Of a DNA stretch of 64,000 nucleotides, positions 25,397-40,239 are shown one piece after another. The notes under the pieces are model-generated. The model searched no databases. It was not told the DNA's origin and was given only the letters and a program-made list of their open reading frames with translations. Source of the stretch: Shewanella psychromarinicola (GTDB lineage: Bacteria; Pseudomonadota; Gammaproteobacteria; Enterobacterales; Shewanellaceae); contig NZ_CP034073.1 of assembly GCF_003855155.1 (NCBI RefSeq), forward strand, positions 2,294,001-2,358,000. Direction: 5' to 3'. A program made the position numbers and the translations under genes. Positions within the stretch are counted from its first letter, which is position 1, and each line of letters opens with the position of its first letter.

Positions 25397-27754
25397 TTAA
25401 AATGAATGCTGTAAGGTAAGTGTGGCGTTAACCGGTAATTCAGGGAAAACCAAGGTCGAACCGAAATAACCGCCTTCAAATACTGGGCGCCAGTTCTGTT
25501 GATTAGTAATGTTATTCACGTCTAGCCTTAAACTTGTTTGCTCGCTAAAGTCATAGCGAGTGTTGATATTTAGCGTGTACTGATCGCGAATATACACAGT
25601 CGCTAAATAATCCAATGGGTAACTCTTGGTATATAGACCGGAGAAACCGGCTTTCCATTTCTCAGTAATGGACATTCCGCCATTAATTGTGAACGTTTGT
25701 TCAGGTAAGCCTTGTACACGGCGGTCAGACGGTGCAAATGAAGCGAAGTTTGGTGCGCCAATACCTGTGCCTTGAATGATATCGGGACGCGAGTTATCAA
25801 AGGTATCGGCCACTTGTACCGTATCTTGGCTACTGGCTGAATCATCATAACGAGCGTCTAAATAACTGTAGCCCGCGCTTAACCAAAATGGGTCGGCATC
25901 ATAAAAGGCTTGGGCTTCAAAACCTTTAGTGCGAACGCCTGTGTTGCTGCCGTCACGATTTCGCAGACTGCGTTTTTGGTCAAACACTGCCCCGTCGATA
26001 TACCAAGCACTGTCAGTGGGTGAATATTTAATGCCAATTTCAGTAAGGGTATTTTCGGTGGCAAAATTTTGGCTACTAATCTGGTTATTAGCGCCTAACG
26101 TCGTGCCGCCTGCCATGCTATTTGAGGTTGATTCGTTATAACTGGCGCTTGCATAGGTGGTGATATCGTCAGTAATGCGATAGCTCAAACTGATTTGCCC
26201 AGATTCAAGCATTTCACTTATCGAATCGCTGGCTGCAACTTGTTCTTGGGGGGCAATGGCATCGCGCGCATCTACATTATAAAAATCGGCACGATAACCT
26301 ACGCTGGTTGAGAACTTATCGGTCCATTGGCTGTTATGTTGAATGGCTAGACCCGTTTGCCAACTGGTTGAGTCAGTGGTGTCAGATAATGAAAAATCGC
26401 CACTGCCATCTGCATTGGTATCGTATTGGGCGCCAGGTGACACAAACACACCAGGGCGCAGTTCAACTAGCCTTGCTTGCTGCTCAGCAGTAAGTGGAAT
26501 ACGGCGGTTTTCAATTGGACCGGTTAAGTCGATAGGTAAGTCAGCCTCGGTGGTAAATTGGCTGTAACCTAACACCTTGTTGTAGCGAATATCGACCGCA
26601 GTAATGGTGCTTTGGGCGTCATTCCACTCATAAGCCAGTTCCACTCTGTTTTGAGCGGTATCTGCACCATCAATGATTTCAACAAAACTGTTTTGAGCAA
26701 TTTCTTCACGCTCTAAGTGTTGATAATAAGTGATGTTTTTAAGCGTGGCCTTATTACTTAGTTTACGCACATAAGTACTGTGGAGTAACAAGGTTTGCGC
26801 GTCATTGATATTGTCGGGATCGGTTAATACTTGGCTGCGATCTATCTCAACTAACCCGGTAGGCGATACGATGGCATTGGCGCCAGCAATAGTACTGCCA
26901 TTAGGCTGTACACCTTGGCCAGTCACGTATAAACCGTTATCGATTAATGCTTGAGTCGGACGGTTAATCCCCGCGTTATCGGTAAACTCAACATCATAGT
27001 ATTCGACATTAATGTCCCACGTGCTGACATCGTCCGGCAAAAATCTAAATGCGACAAAAATACTGTCGCTTTTAAAGCCTGAATAATCGTAGTAGCTGCC
27101 ATTATCGATATGTTCTGCACTTAAGCGAACACCGCTTTGGTTGGCGACAATGTCGGTGCCAACATCTATTTGAGCTCGGTAATGATCCCAACTGCCGCCA
27201 GAGAGGGTGAGCTTAGTAAATTGCTCGTCAGTAGGCGCGACTTTAGAATGTATGTTAACAAATCCACCATTACGTTGGCTGGTGCCTAATAGCACTGGCG
27301 GCGCACCTTTTACCACATCAATTTGGTCGACTGCGTTAAATGACATAGGTACACCAAAGCCATTGTTGCCCGCTTGGCGACGCACACCATCTTGATATAA
27401 CTCACCTAATTGGCCGCGAATTGTTGGCAAACTTGATGCACCAAAACCACTGGCAGAATAGCTATTAGGGCTGACCTTTTGAATGTCTGATAAGTCAGTA
27501 ATATTAAGCTGGTCAATCATCTCACTTGTGATGGGGGTAACAGAGCGGGCAATATCTTTAAGTGCTATGCCATCGCCAAATGGGCCATCTACCGTGGTGT
27601 TTTTAGGTGATAATCCTTGGTCATTAATCGTTTTACCTGAAACGTGAATGACTTCTATTGACGTGTCTTCAGCCGCCATCGTAATCGATGAATACAAGGC
27701 GACGCTAATGGCTAGCGCAATAAGTGAGCGATTTTGGTGACGCTGAATAGACAT
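25397..27754 (-). CDS. TonB-dependent outer-membrane receptor
   Basis: This should be an energised outer-membrane importer for a large or scarce ligand. A signal peptide (MSIQRHQNRSLIALAISVALYSSITMAAED) leads to a plug domain with ITSEMIDQLNITDLSDIQKVSPNSYSASGFG, IRGQ and VDQIDVVKGAPPVLLGTSQRNGGFVNI. A beta-barrel follows, ending in the aromatic terminus LTLQHSF. The pattern is that of siderophore-type receptors, but the ligand cannot be read from sequence. I start at 27754; an ATG eight codons upstream is possible. No Fur box like that of the FTR1 gene is visible upstream. TTATGCC/GGCATAA arms at 27821-27859 could be an operator. It heads the ynj-centred run. Confidence 0.9.
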   Translation of the reverse strand: MSIQRHQNRSLIALAISVALYSSITMAAEDTSIEVIHVSGKTINDQGLSPKNTTVDGPFGDGIALKDIARSVTPITSEMIDQLNITDLSDIQKVSPNSYSASGFGASSLPTIRGQLGELYQDGVRRQAGNNGFGVPMSFNAVDQIDVVKGAPPVLLGTSQRNGGFVNIHSKVAPTDEQFTKLTLSGGSWDHYRAQIDVGTDIVANQSGVRLSAEHIDNGSYYDYSGFKSDSIFVAFRFLPDDVSTWDINVEYYDVEFTDNAGINRPTQALIDNGLYVTGQGVQPNGSTIAGANAIVSPTGLVEIDRSQVLTDPDNINDAQTLLLHSTYVRKLSNKATLKNITYYQHLEREEIAQNSFVEIIDGADTAQNRVELAYEWNDAQSTITAVDIRYNKVLGYSQFTTEADLPIDLTGPIENRRIPLTAEQQARLVELRPGVFVSPGAQYDTNADGSGDFSLSDTTDSTSWQTGLAIQHNSQWTDKFSTSVGYRADFYNVDARDAIAPQEQVAASDSISEMLESGQISLSYRITDDITTYASASYNESTSNSMAGGTTLGANNQISSQNFATENTLTEIGIKYSPTDSAWYIDGAVFDQKRSLRNRDGSNTGVRTKGFEAQAFYDADPFWLSAGYSYLDARYDDSASSQDTVQVADTFDNSRPDIIQGTGIGAPNFASFAPSDRRVQGLPEQTFTINGGMSITEKWKAGFSGLYTKSYPLDYLATVYIRDQYTLNINTRYDFSEQTSLRLDVNNITNQQNWRPVFEGGYFGSTLVFPELPVNATLTLQHSF

Positions 27755-27995
27755 AATATTTTCTGTAGTGATGAACATGGCTAAAGAGACCTTCTAATTA
27801 ACGGTTTTATTTCAACGATGTTATGCCTATTTTTACAGTGTTAGACCTAAATGGCATAAATATATGTGCAACATAGTGCCGCTTGACTCGGTCAATTGGT
27901 GGCTGATGAAATTTTTCAATAAAAGATCAGTTTAGCCTATTAAAAGCTGATTAGTTTTAGATAGATACCACTTTATTTTATATTTTTAAGGAATT

Positions 27996-28412
27996 ATGAT
28001 GCAAACAGCACTTAGCGGCGATGTTCAACGTAAATTGCAATGGTCTTTACTCTCTTTACGTCTAGGCGTGTTTTTGGTGTTGCTAGTGTGGACAGTGGAT
28101 AAGTTTGTTAATCCTGGTCATAGCATGAAGATATTTGAAAAATTCTATGGCATTGGTGGCATGAGTGACGTCGCAGCGTATATTTTGGGTGCACTACAAT
28201 TATTATTGGTGTTTGCGTTTGTACTTGGGATTAAAAAACGGATCACTTATGGGGTGATCTTTCTCATGCACGGTGCTTCAACGTTATCGGCATTCAATCA
28301 ATATTTTGATGCCTTTAATAATTTATTATTCTTTGCTGCATGGCCAATGTGGGCGGCGTGTTTCGCTTTGTATATGTTAAGAGAGCAAGATACCAAATTT
28401 ACCGTAAAATAA
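27996..28412 (+). CDS. DoxX/MauE-like four-helix membrane protein
   Basis: The 138-residue product has four hydrophobic segments (about 16-36, 58-80, 85-105 and 110-130) and a short charged tail, which fits the DoxX/MauE superfamily. The family includes quinone-interacting and sulfur-metabolism subunits, but no catalytic motif is visible. An AAGGA element precedes ATGATG. It is transcribed divergently from the TonB receptor and ends in a strong terminator. Confidence 0.68.
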   Translation: MMQTALSGDVQRKLQWSLLSLRLGVFLVLLVWTVDKFVNPGHSMKIFEKFYGIGGMSDVAAYILGALQLLLVFAFVLGIKKRITYGVIFLMHGASTLSAFNQYFDAFNNLLFFAAWPMWAACFALYMLREQDTKFTVK

Positions 28413-28459
28413 GTTCCTAAATTACCTCAACTCGAGTTAAATCGTTTTATCGATATAAA

Positions 28460-28490
28460 AAGGCTGGCTAAATATTATTAGCCAGCCTTA
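28460..28490. terminator. Terminator between convergent DoxX-like and FTR1 genes
   Basis: AAGGCTGGCTAA pairs perfectly with TTAGCCAGCCTT across a six-base ATATTA loop. A-rich sequence lies before the stem and T-rich after it, so it can act for the plus-strand gene and possibly for the convergent FTR1 gene ending at 28589. Confidence 0.85.
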
Positions 28491-28588
28491 TTTATTGGGA
28501 CACTCTGGAATTAAACGTTGAACTCCCCGCAAGATTAAACGTTAAAGTGCTTGGATCGATTAAGCTTTAAAGTAGCTGGAATTAGGCA

Positions 28589-30589
28589 TTATTTAGCCTC
28601 ACGATTACGAATAACCAAAAAGCTAAATAACACTACAATTACCATTTGTGTGGTTAACCCTTGCCACGTTGAGGCTATGCCTAACCAGCTAATCGACACA
28701 TCAACAGGGAAAGGTGTCAGGTTAATGATGGCAGCTTCTTGTAACGCTGAAATCCCTTTTCCTGCCAAGATAAACGCTAAAATAAGCATGAAGTAAGAGC
28801 TGACGGCAAAAAAGCGTGCCAAGGGTAATTTCACCGAATATCGCATCATTAACCAAGCAATAACAGCCAAAATGGCCATGCCAGTTAACAAACCGTAGGC
28901 CAAATAAGTGACCTGCTCATTACTGCTGGCGGATCCAATGGCTTGTGTCAGTAACGATTGATAGAATAAAATGGTTTCAAATACTTCTCGATATACCGAA
29001 ATAAAGGCCAATCCAGTCAGTCCCCATAAGGTTCCGGTGTTTAAATGACGATCGACATTCTTTTTAAGGTAACTTTGCCATTTTGAACCTTGAGTTTTAC
29101 TGTGCATCCAATAGCCTACATAAAACAGTACTAACGCGGCTAACAGTGCTGCACCACCTTCCATTACCTCCCGAGATGCACCGCTAATGCTGATGAGGTT
29201 ATCTGCCGCCCACCAGGTTAATACGCCAGCGGCTAATGCAGATATCCAACCAAAATGAACAAATTTAATAGCGTCATGACGTTCGGTTTTGATTAACACT
29301 GTCATTAAGGCAATGATCACCAATAGGGCTTCTAAGCCTTCGCGTAACAGGATAATTAACGCCGCCGAAAACATAGCGTTATTTGATAGTGATTGTCCGG
29401 TTAAGACAGTGTCGGCTTGATTGAGCTGTGTCAGTATGCTGCTCAACTGTTGATTTACCAGCGTGTTTTGACCTGTTGTTTTCAATAAGTTTCTAAAATT
29501 AAGCAGCTTGGTTTCGATTGATTTACGCAGACCACTGTCGTGAGCATCTAAATTGTTTTCAATTAATTCAAAACCATCTAAGTAAGCACTTACCGCCAAG
29601 GTTTGTGCTTGTGCTAATTCATTAGCTTGATAGGCTTTTACTGCTGCCTGCAAGTTTGTGCGCGTTACCGAAATAGGTGACTCTGCATGTTGGAATAGCA
29701 ACTCAGGTTGTGAGCGTAATCGTTCTAGTTGACTGCGATCAATGCCGACATTTTGCTGAAGTAATTGTGTTGGATTACTATTGACCCATTGTTGTAATTC
29801 AATATTAGCATCTTGCTTAATGTGCTTCGTTGTGACAGCCGTTGGCTCAAAAGCTAAGCTGCCAACATAGAAAGTCAGAGACCAACGCTGTTGATCATTT
29901 AACTCACTAAAAGCACGCATAGCACTGCCATCTAAGCCATCAGAAATCGCATCAAAAAGTCCCAATAACGAACGATTTAATGCCCGTTCTTGGTCAGTAA
30001 AATTAGTCGGCTGAGGTGATAAGGATTTAGCGAGTGGCCCATTCCCTTGGCCTAAATCACCATGACAGCTTGAGCAATTTTCAATAAACAGTTGCTTAAC
30101 ATTATCTTTGGCTATCAGCTGTGATGGCAGTACTAAGGCGGGAGACTGGCTTAGTAACTGTTTGCGAATTTTTTGACTAAACTGTTGAATAACATCCAGT
30201 GATGATTTGTCTGCTATGGCTTGTTGTAATTGAAGTGCATCTGTCATTAACGAATTTGGCTTATCATTAGCGAGCAGGCTGGTTTTTTCTATGATGATAC
30301 TGGCGAATTGCTGCATTTCAGCAAACTCATCGGCATTATTAATTTCTCCTGCGCTGATGGCTTCAGAATAATCCACACCAATGTATTCCGCTAATTGGAG
30401 AATTTGTCGTGTTTGTTTTAGGCGATCTTGAGATGTCTCTGGTGATATCTCTTGTGACGTGACTGCCGGACTTTGCGCCCATAATGAGGTTGAAAACACC
30501 GAACTAATGACAATTAGTAGGCACTTATTGAAGACTGAAGATGTAAGCTGTTGTCGCCATAACGTGATGCTGCTTAAGAAAGTATTCAA
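28589..30589 (-). CDS. Cytochrome c-FTR1 iron permease fusion
   Basis: This 666-residue protein should import iron across the inner membrane. A signal sequence ends near residue 38. A cytochrome c domain carries the haem site C172-S-S-C175-H176 and its NGPLAKSLSPQPTNF follow-up. After a helical region, the FTR1 permease domain (from about 405) has both iron-binding REXXE motifs: REGLE at 416-420 and REVFE at 534-538. Fusion of an electron-transfer domain to FTR1 suggests redox change of iron coupled to uptake. A good Fur box lies 54 bases upstream, so expression should rise under iron limitation. The gene appears monocistronic. Confidence 0.93.
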   Translation of the reverse strand: MNTFLSSITLWRQQLTSSVFNKCLLIVISSVFSTSLWAQSPAVTSQEISPETSQDRLKQTRQILQLAEYIGVDYSEAISAGEINNADEFAEMQQFASIIIEKTSLLANDKPNSLMTDALQLQQAIADKSSLDVIQQFSQKIRKQLLSQSPALVLPSQLIAKDNVKQLFIENCSSCHGDLGQGNGPLAKSLSPQPTNFTDQERALNRSLLGLFDAISDGLDGSAMRAFSELNDQQRWSLTFYVGSLAFEPTAVTTKHIKQDANIELQQWVNSNPTQLLQQNVGIDRSQLERLRSQPELLFQHAESPISVTRTNLQAAVKAYQANELAQAQTLAVSAYLDGFELIENNLDAHDSGLRKSIETKLLNFRNLLKTTGQNTLVNQQLSSILTQLNQADTVLTGQSLSNNAMFSAALIILLREGLEALLVIIALMTVLIKTERHDAIKFVHFGWISALAAGVLTWWAADNLISISGASREVMEGGAALLAALVLFYVGYWMHSKTQGSKWQSYLKKNVDRHLNTGTLWGLTGLAFISVYREVFETILFYQSLLTQAIGSASSNEQVTYLAYGLLTGMAILAVIAWLMMRYSVKLPLARFFAVSSYFMLILAFILAGKGISALQEAAIINLTPFPVDVSISWLGIASTWQGLTTQMVIVVLFSFLVIRNREAK

Positions 30590-31197
30590 GGTATTGCCTT
30601 AATAGGAATGAAAGAATTATTCTGTAAACTAATTGAATAAATGATAATGATTAGCATTCTACTTTCTTGTTGGCGGCTTATCAATCATTCTGAAACTGTG
30701 CTGGTGAGGGCGGTTAGTGGCAACAAGGGTTATCTGCGAGATTATTGTGGATAGAAAATAATTTAATAATCAGTTTTTGGTTATTATTTATTTTTGAAAC
30801 AGTGGGTTATGTTTTTTATGGGTGGGTGAGGTGATTCGCTTTGTGACGGATTGATAAACCGTAGTCAGTATCCATTATCACTGTTTAGTATAAGTAACCT
30901 CTACTTGAGATAATAACCGCTGATTAAATAGGCCTTTGTTCTGCTGTCGGCATTGACTAAAATAGACACCTAATTTTGCAGCTTGTTAGCAAAACGAATG
31001 ACATGGTTGATATGACTATCCTGAACATATTTGACCGTTACCTAGTTTCCCTAGCTTTTATTGTGAGTTGAGATTAACTAGAATCAACAAGGCTATTATT
31101 ATTTTTGAGCTACATCTGATATGTTTACATTATTGATTTTTATGTTTTTTTTGATAAAAAAGAGCGCTATTATGACGAGTTACACTATGGCAGGTAA
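30590..31197. other. Divergent regulatory interval, FTR1 and PilZ genes
   Basis: About 600 AT-rich bases separate two divergent genes. The first 75 bases hold the Fur box annotated separately. The rest has no supported reading frame, repeat or hairpin. The immediate upstream of the PilZ gene is strongly T-rich and probably contains its promoter. Confidence 0.5.
30643..30661. promoter_or_regulatory. Fur box upstream of the FTR1 fusion gene
   Basis: GATAATGATTAGCATTCTA matches the 19-base Fur consensus at about 15 positions, including an intact GATAATGAT half. It is 54 bases before the FTR1 start codon, a normal position for repression by iron-loaded Fur. Confidence 0.82.
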
Positions 31198-31869
31198 ATG
31201 ATGAAAAACCCCATAAGCGTTACGTTGTATGAAGACCTTCGCCTGATTGACATAGGCATGGAATTATTCATTGAGATTCATTTTGCCAATGGTAAAACCG
31301 TGCAATCACGTTCGAGCATGATTGGATATCAACTGGAGCGTTTTATCTTGATTGAGTATCCAAATAAAGGTTTTTCTGAGGCTTATCAGTACATGCTAGC
31401 TAACGCTGAAATTGTTGTCAGAGCGATAACTAATAGTGGCTTTAAAGACATTATTGCTTTTAAGTCGACCATATTATCTGTGGTAAATCATCCGATTAAA
31501 ATGTTGTGTCTTAGTGTGCCCAAAGCCATCACCAAGAAAAAGGTCAGAGATCAGCCCAGAGTCAATATAGAGCAAGCCGTGTTTGTTATTCACAACGAGA
31601 GTAAAGTTAGCGCTACCATGGTTGATTTTTCATTTTCGGGTTGTTTACTGACATTAGATGCTAACGCCGTGAGTATTGAGCAGGGCGAGCAAATGCATGT
31701 GGCTATTTCGATTAATACTGATCTTTCTGGCATCTTAACTGGCAGTGCGGTTAAAATTCAACATGTCGACGGTAAACTGCATGTTGGGATTAAATTCTCA
31801 GATGAACATCCTGAGTTAACCGACAATATTTTCAGTTATTGTTTGGTGAATTCGACCAAAAAATCGTGA
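31198..31869 (+). CDS. PilZ-domain c-di-GMP receptor, YcgR-like layout
   Basis: This 223-residue cytoplasmic protein should bind cyclic di-GMP. The PilZ domain in the C-terminal half carries both ligand motifs: RDQPR (R117, R121) and DFSFSG (143-148), fitting RxxxR and D/NxSxxG. The N-terminal 105 residues look like the flagellar-brake/YcgR N-domain. The architecture suggests control of motility or surface behaviour, but no flagellar or pilus gene is nearby. Two adjacent ATGs serve as possible starts. Confidence 0.85.
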   Translation: MMKNPISVTLYEDLRLIDIGMELFIEIHFANGKTVQSRSSMIGYQLERFILIEYPNKGFSEAYQYMLANAEIVVRAITNSGFKDIIAFKSTILSVVNHPIKMLCLSVPKAITKKKVRDQPRVNIEQAVFVIHNESKVSATMVDFSFSGCLLTLDANAVSIEQGEQMHVAISINTDLSGILTGSAVKIQHVDGKLHVGIKFSDEHPELTDNIFSYCLVNSTKKS

Positions 31870-31892
31870 TCTAAAATGAGTCATTTTTGCAA

Positions 31893-31927
31893 AAAAAAGA
31901 TGAAAAAAAGCGCATCAGAAGATGCGC
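31893..31927 (-). terminator. Terminator downstream of gltBD
   Basis: GCGCATC (31910-31916) pairs with GATGCGC (31921-31927) around AGAA. Read on the minus strand the hairpin is followed by T-rich sequence, so it terminates transcripts coming from gltD, whose stop is about 115 bases upstream. It is not well oriented for the PilZ gene. Confidence 0.78.
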
Positions 31928-32040
31928 AAAATTCACAAGCAAACACGTTATGGCGACTTTTATTATCAAGCTAACTTATTAACTTGTTAACCTTTGAACG
32001 CTACCCTTTAGCCCATTGCAGGCTAGAGGTTAGTAAGTCG

Positions 32041-37900
<5,860 letters not shown>

Positions 37901-38422
37901 ACAAAAACCCCCTAAACCTCTACTAGATACGACTCGGGGTAAATTCAAAGAATATCCATAGATATGCACCCGAACCATTCAAAATAAACTGAGATTGAAT
38001 AAAGGTCAAACCAAAAAAATGCAACAAACTGAAATATAATTACTCATAAAACGTAATACCCTACCAACCTTACGTTAACGTAAACTGTGAGATATCACCT
38101 ATAACCTTATGAATAAAAAGAATTTTAGAAAATGATAAAATGATCAGCTACTTTTTTGCAACAACAACAAAGAAGTGTTTTTGAAACAAAAAGAGTGAAT
38201 TTTATTTCAAACACAGTCTTTGAGTAAAAAATTATTCTAAATGACTAAATATTCATATCGAGTGTTTTGTAAGTTGATTAAATGGTGTTAACTGTTTTTA
38301 GCGTTAGCGCACAAGTTTACTGCCAGCGCCAATAGATAAACTATTTTATTGATTTAGCACCAAGACAGGTGTGTATCGGTTGACTAAACTGGCGAACTTT
38401 AAAGTAATGTTGAGAGTAAATT
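37901..38422. other. Divergent regulatory interval, gltB and radical SAM gene
   Basis: About 520 bases of high AT content hold the promoters of gltB and of the radical SAM gene. A-tracts near 38155-38230 could bind IHF- or Lrp-type proteins, as at gltB promoters elsewhere, but I cannot point to a clear site. No RNA gene or further reading frame is supported. Confidence 0.45.
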
Positions 38423-39391
38423 TTGGGTTTAGATGACTACGTTAATACATTTGGTTTACATTGCAAGCAACGTTATGGCCAACGCATAAAAAAATTAACT
38501 ATAGATGCCCAATTTACTTGTCCTAATCGAGATGGCACCTTAGGCGTAGGCGGTTGTACTTTTTGTAATGTGGCTTCATTTAGCGGAGAACAAGACAGTG
38601 CTCAACCCATTGCAGTGCAATTATCCGAAGGAAAAATACGTGCCCAGTCAGCCAAAAAAAGTGTGCTTCCCACTGAAGTAGCCCCAGCGTCGACAGCAAA
38701 ATATATTGCTTATTTTCAGGCCTATACCAGCACTTACGATGAGTACAAAGTACTCAAGCAAAAATATGATCAAGCCGTTGAAGATACCGATATTGTCGGG
38801 CTTCATATTGGTACTCGTCCTGACTGTGTGCCTAATGAAGTACTTGATTTATTGGTTGAGTATCAACAACGAGGCATCGAGGTGTGGCTGGAGCTTGGTT
38901 TACAAACGGCCAATAATCAGACCTTAAAGCGGATTAATCGTGGCCATCAATTATGCCAATACCGTCAAACCGTTAAAAAGGCTCGTGCTAGAGGGATTAA
39001 AGTGTGCACCCATCTGATACTAGGCCTCCCAGGAGAAACTTCCGTGGACTACTTTAATAGCTTACAAACCGTATTAGGGATAGGTGTTGATGGGCTAAAA
39101 CTGCACCCACTACATATTGTAGAAGGCAGTATTATGGCAAAACAATGGCGTTATAATCCCATGCCATTGATCGGTCTGGACGAGTATGCTTCAGAGGTCG
39201 CAAAACTGATCCGTCACACCCCAAAAGACATTATCTTCCATCGCGTGACCGCTTATGCAAAAAAACCAATGTTGCTTGCGCCTGATTGGTGTGCTTTTCG
39301 TTGGGATGGTCTTGTTGCGATTGTTAATGAGTTACGAGACTTTGGCGGCCAAGGTAGCGCTTTAATGTGTAGCCAAAGTAAAACGGTTTAG
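38423..39391 (+). CDS. TIGR01212-family radical SAM protein, YhcC-like
   Basis: This 322-residue enzyme should bind a 4Fe-4S cluster and SAM. The cluster cysteines are C33, C45 and C48 (TCPNRDGTLGVGGCTFCN), with the long first spacing typical of the YhcC group. The region LIVEYQQRGIEVWLELGLQTANNQTL and the motif LILGLPGE follow in the expected order. The function of YhcC is not settled. In E. coli yhcC also neighbours gltBD and arcB; here an orphan Hpt gene takes the place of arcB. The frame opens with TTG. Confidence 0.88.
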   Translation: MGLDDYVNTFGLHCKQRYGQRIKKLTIDAQFTCPNRDGTLGVGGCTFCNVASFSGEQDSAQPIAVQLSEGKIRAQSAKKSVLPTEVAPASTAKYIAYFQAYTSTYDEYKVLKQKYDQAVEDTDIVGLHIGTRPDCVPNEVLDLLVEYQQRGIEVWLELGLQTANNQTLKRINRGHQLCQYRQTVKKARARGIKVCTHLILGLPGETSVDYFNSLQTVLGIGVDGLKLHPLHIVEGSIMAKQWRYNPMPLIGLDEYASEVAKLIRHTPKDIIFHRVTAYAKKPMLLAPDWCAFRWDGLVAIVNELRDFGGQGSALMCSQSKTV

Positions 39392-39682
39392 TGTTAGAGA
39401 TATCGATAGATTGGTCGTGAGTCAGCTGAATACGATCAAAATAAAGGTCGGTTTTTATGACGTAATACAAGGGTGGTAACGATTATTTACTCATTATTGA
39501 ATAAAACATTACCAATATGAGGTATTTTTAAACATTGGTAATACCAGTTGATCAGTTGTGTTAGTAAAATGTAATATTTATAATTAAATCGCAGCTAAAT
39601 ATTGGCAAGCCTTGCATAGGGTATTTTACTCGGTATCATATTTAAAATTCTAGAAAGTTATATTATTGATAGAGGTGCCTTT

Positions 39683-40048
39683 ATGGCCACAACGCAGTTA
39701 GACTCAATATTGGATCTCAATACGCTTGAGCAATATATCAGTGCCATTGGTGCTGGAACGTTATTGAAAAGCGTAGTGTTATTCGAGCAGCTAATGCCTG
39801 AATATGTCAGTAGCCTAGTGAAAGCTGGCGATGCAAATGATAAAGATACGTTATGTGCAGAAGCCCATAAATTTAAAGGCGCTGCGGGATCTGTTGGCCT
39901 TAAACGCATTCAGCAATTCTCACAGTTATTACAGCACGGTGAAGAAACCCAATGGGACACTGAGCATAAAGTATGGCTTGCTGTAATTGTTGACCACGCC
40001 GCTGAAGATTTACAGCAATTGAAAGCCTATTTAGAAGCAAAAGCGTAA
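39683..40048 (+). CDS. hptA: Stand-alone Hpt phosphotransfer protein, HptA of the Arc system
   Basis: This 121-residue cytoplasmic four-helix protein has a phospho-accepting histidine at H62 in AEAHKFKGAAGSVGL. In Shewanella oneidensis an orphan Hpt protein beside the yhcC-like and oxyR genes works with ArcS and ArcA in place of a complete ArcB kinase. The position and size here match that gene, so I infer the same role: relaying phosphate to ArcA in the response to respiratory conditions. A GAGGTG ribosome site precedes the ATG and a terminator follows. Confidence 0.88.
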   Translation: MATTQLDSILDLNTLEQYISAIGAGTLLKSVVLFEQLMPEYVSSLVKAGDANDKDTLCAEAHKFKGAAGSVGLKRIQQFSQLLQHGEETQWDTEHKVWLAVIVDHAAEDLQQLKAYLEAKA

Positions 40049-40117
40049 TTGTCCGTTATGTAGGTAGCATAATGGATAGATATTAACCTCCATTAGTGCC
40101 TAAAAGCGCTTTTTTGA

Positions 40118-40146
40118 AATGCCTCTTATTAAAGAGGCATTTTTTA
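40118..40146 (+). terminator. Terminator after hptA
   Basis: AATGCCTCTT pairs with AAGAGGCATT across a four-base ATTA loop, followed by a T run. It is about 70 bases past the hptA stop and separates it from oxyR. Confidence 0.9.
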
Positions 40147-40239
40147 TGGGCGTCTATTGACTATTACACATAGACGTCTTGTTATTTCGCCCGTTTTAAT
40201 TCACTATTTGAATTAAAATAGATAAGGGCAATCGTTTAT

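Noticed and set aside
27821..27859. TTATGCC/GGCATAA inverted repeat upstream of the TonB receptor as a Fur or riboswitch element
   Set aside because: The arms are only seven bases with a 25-base gap and do not resemble a Fur box or cobalamin riboswitch; kept only as a remark in the receptor entry.
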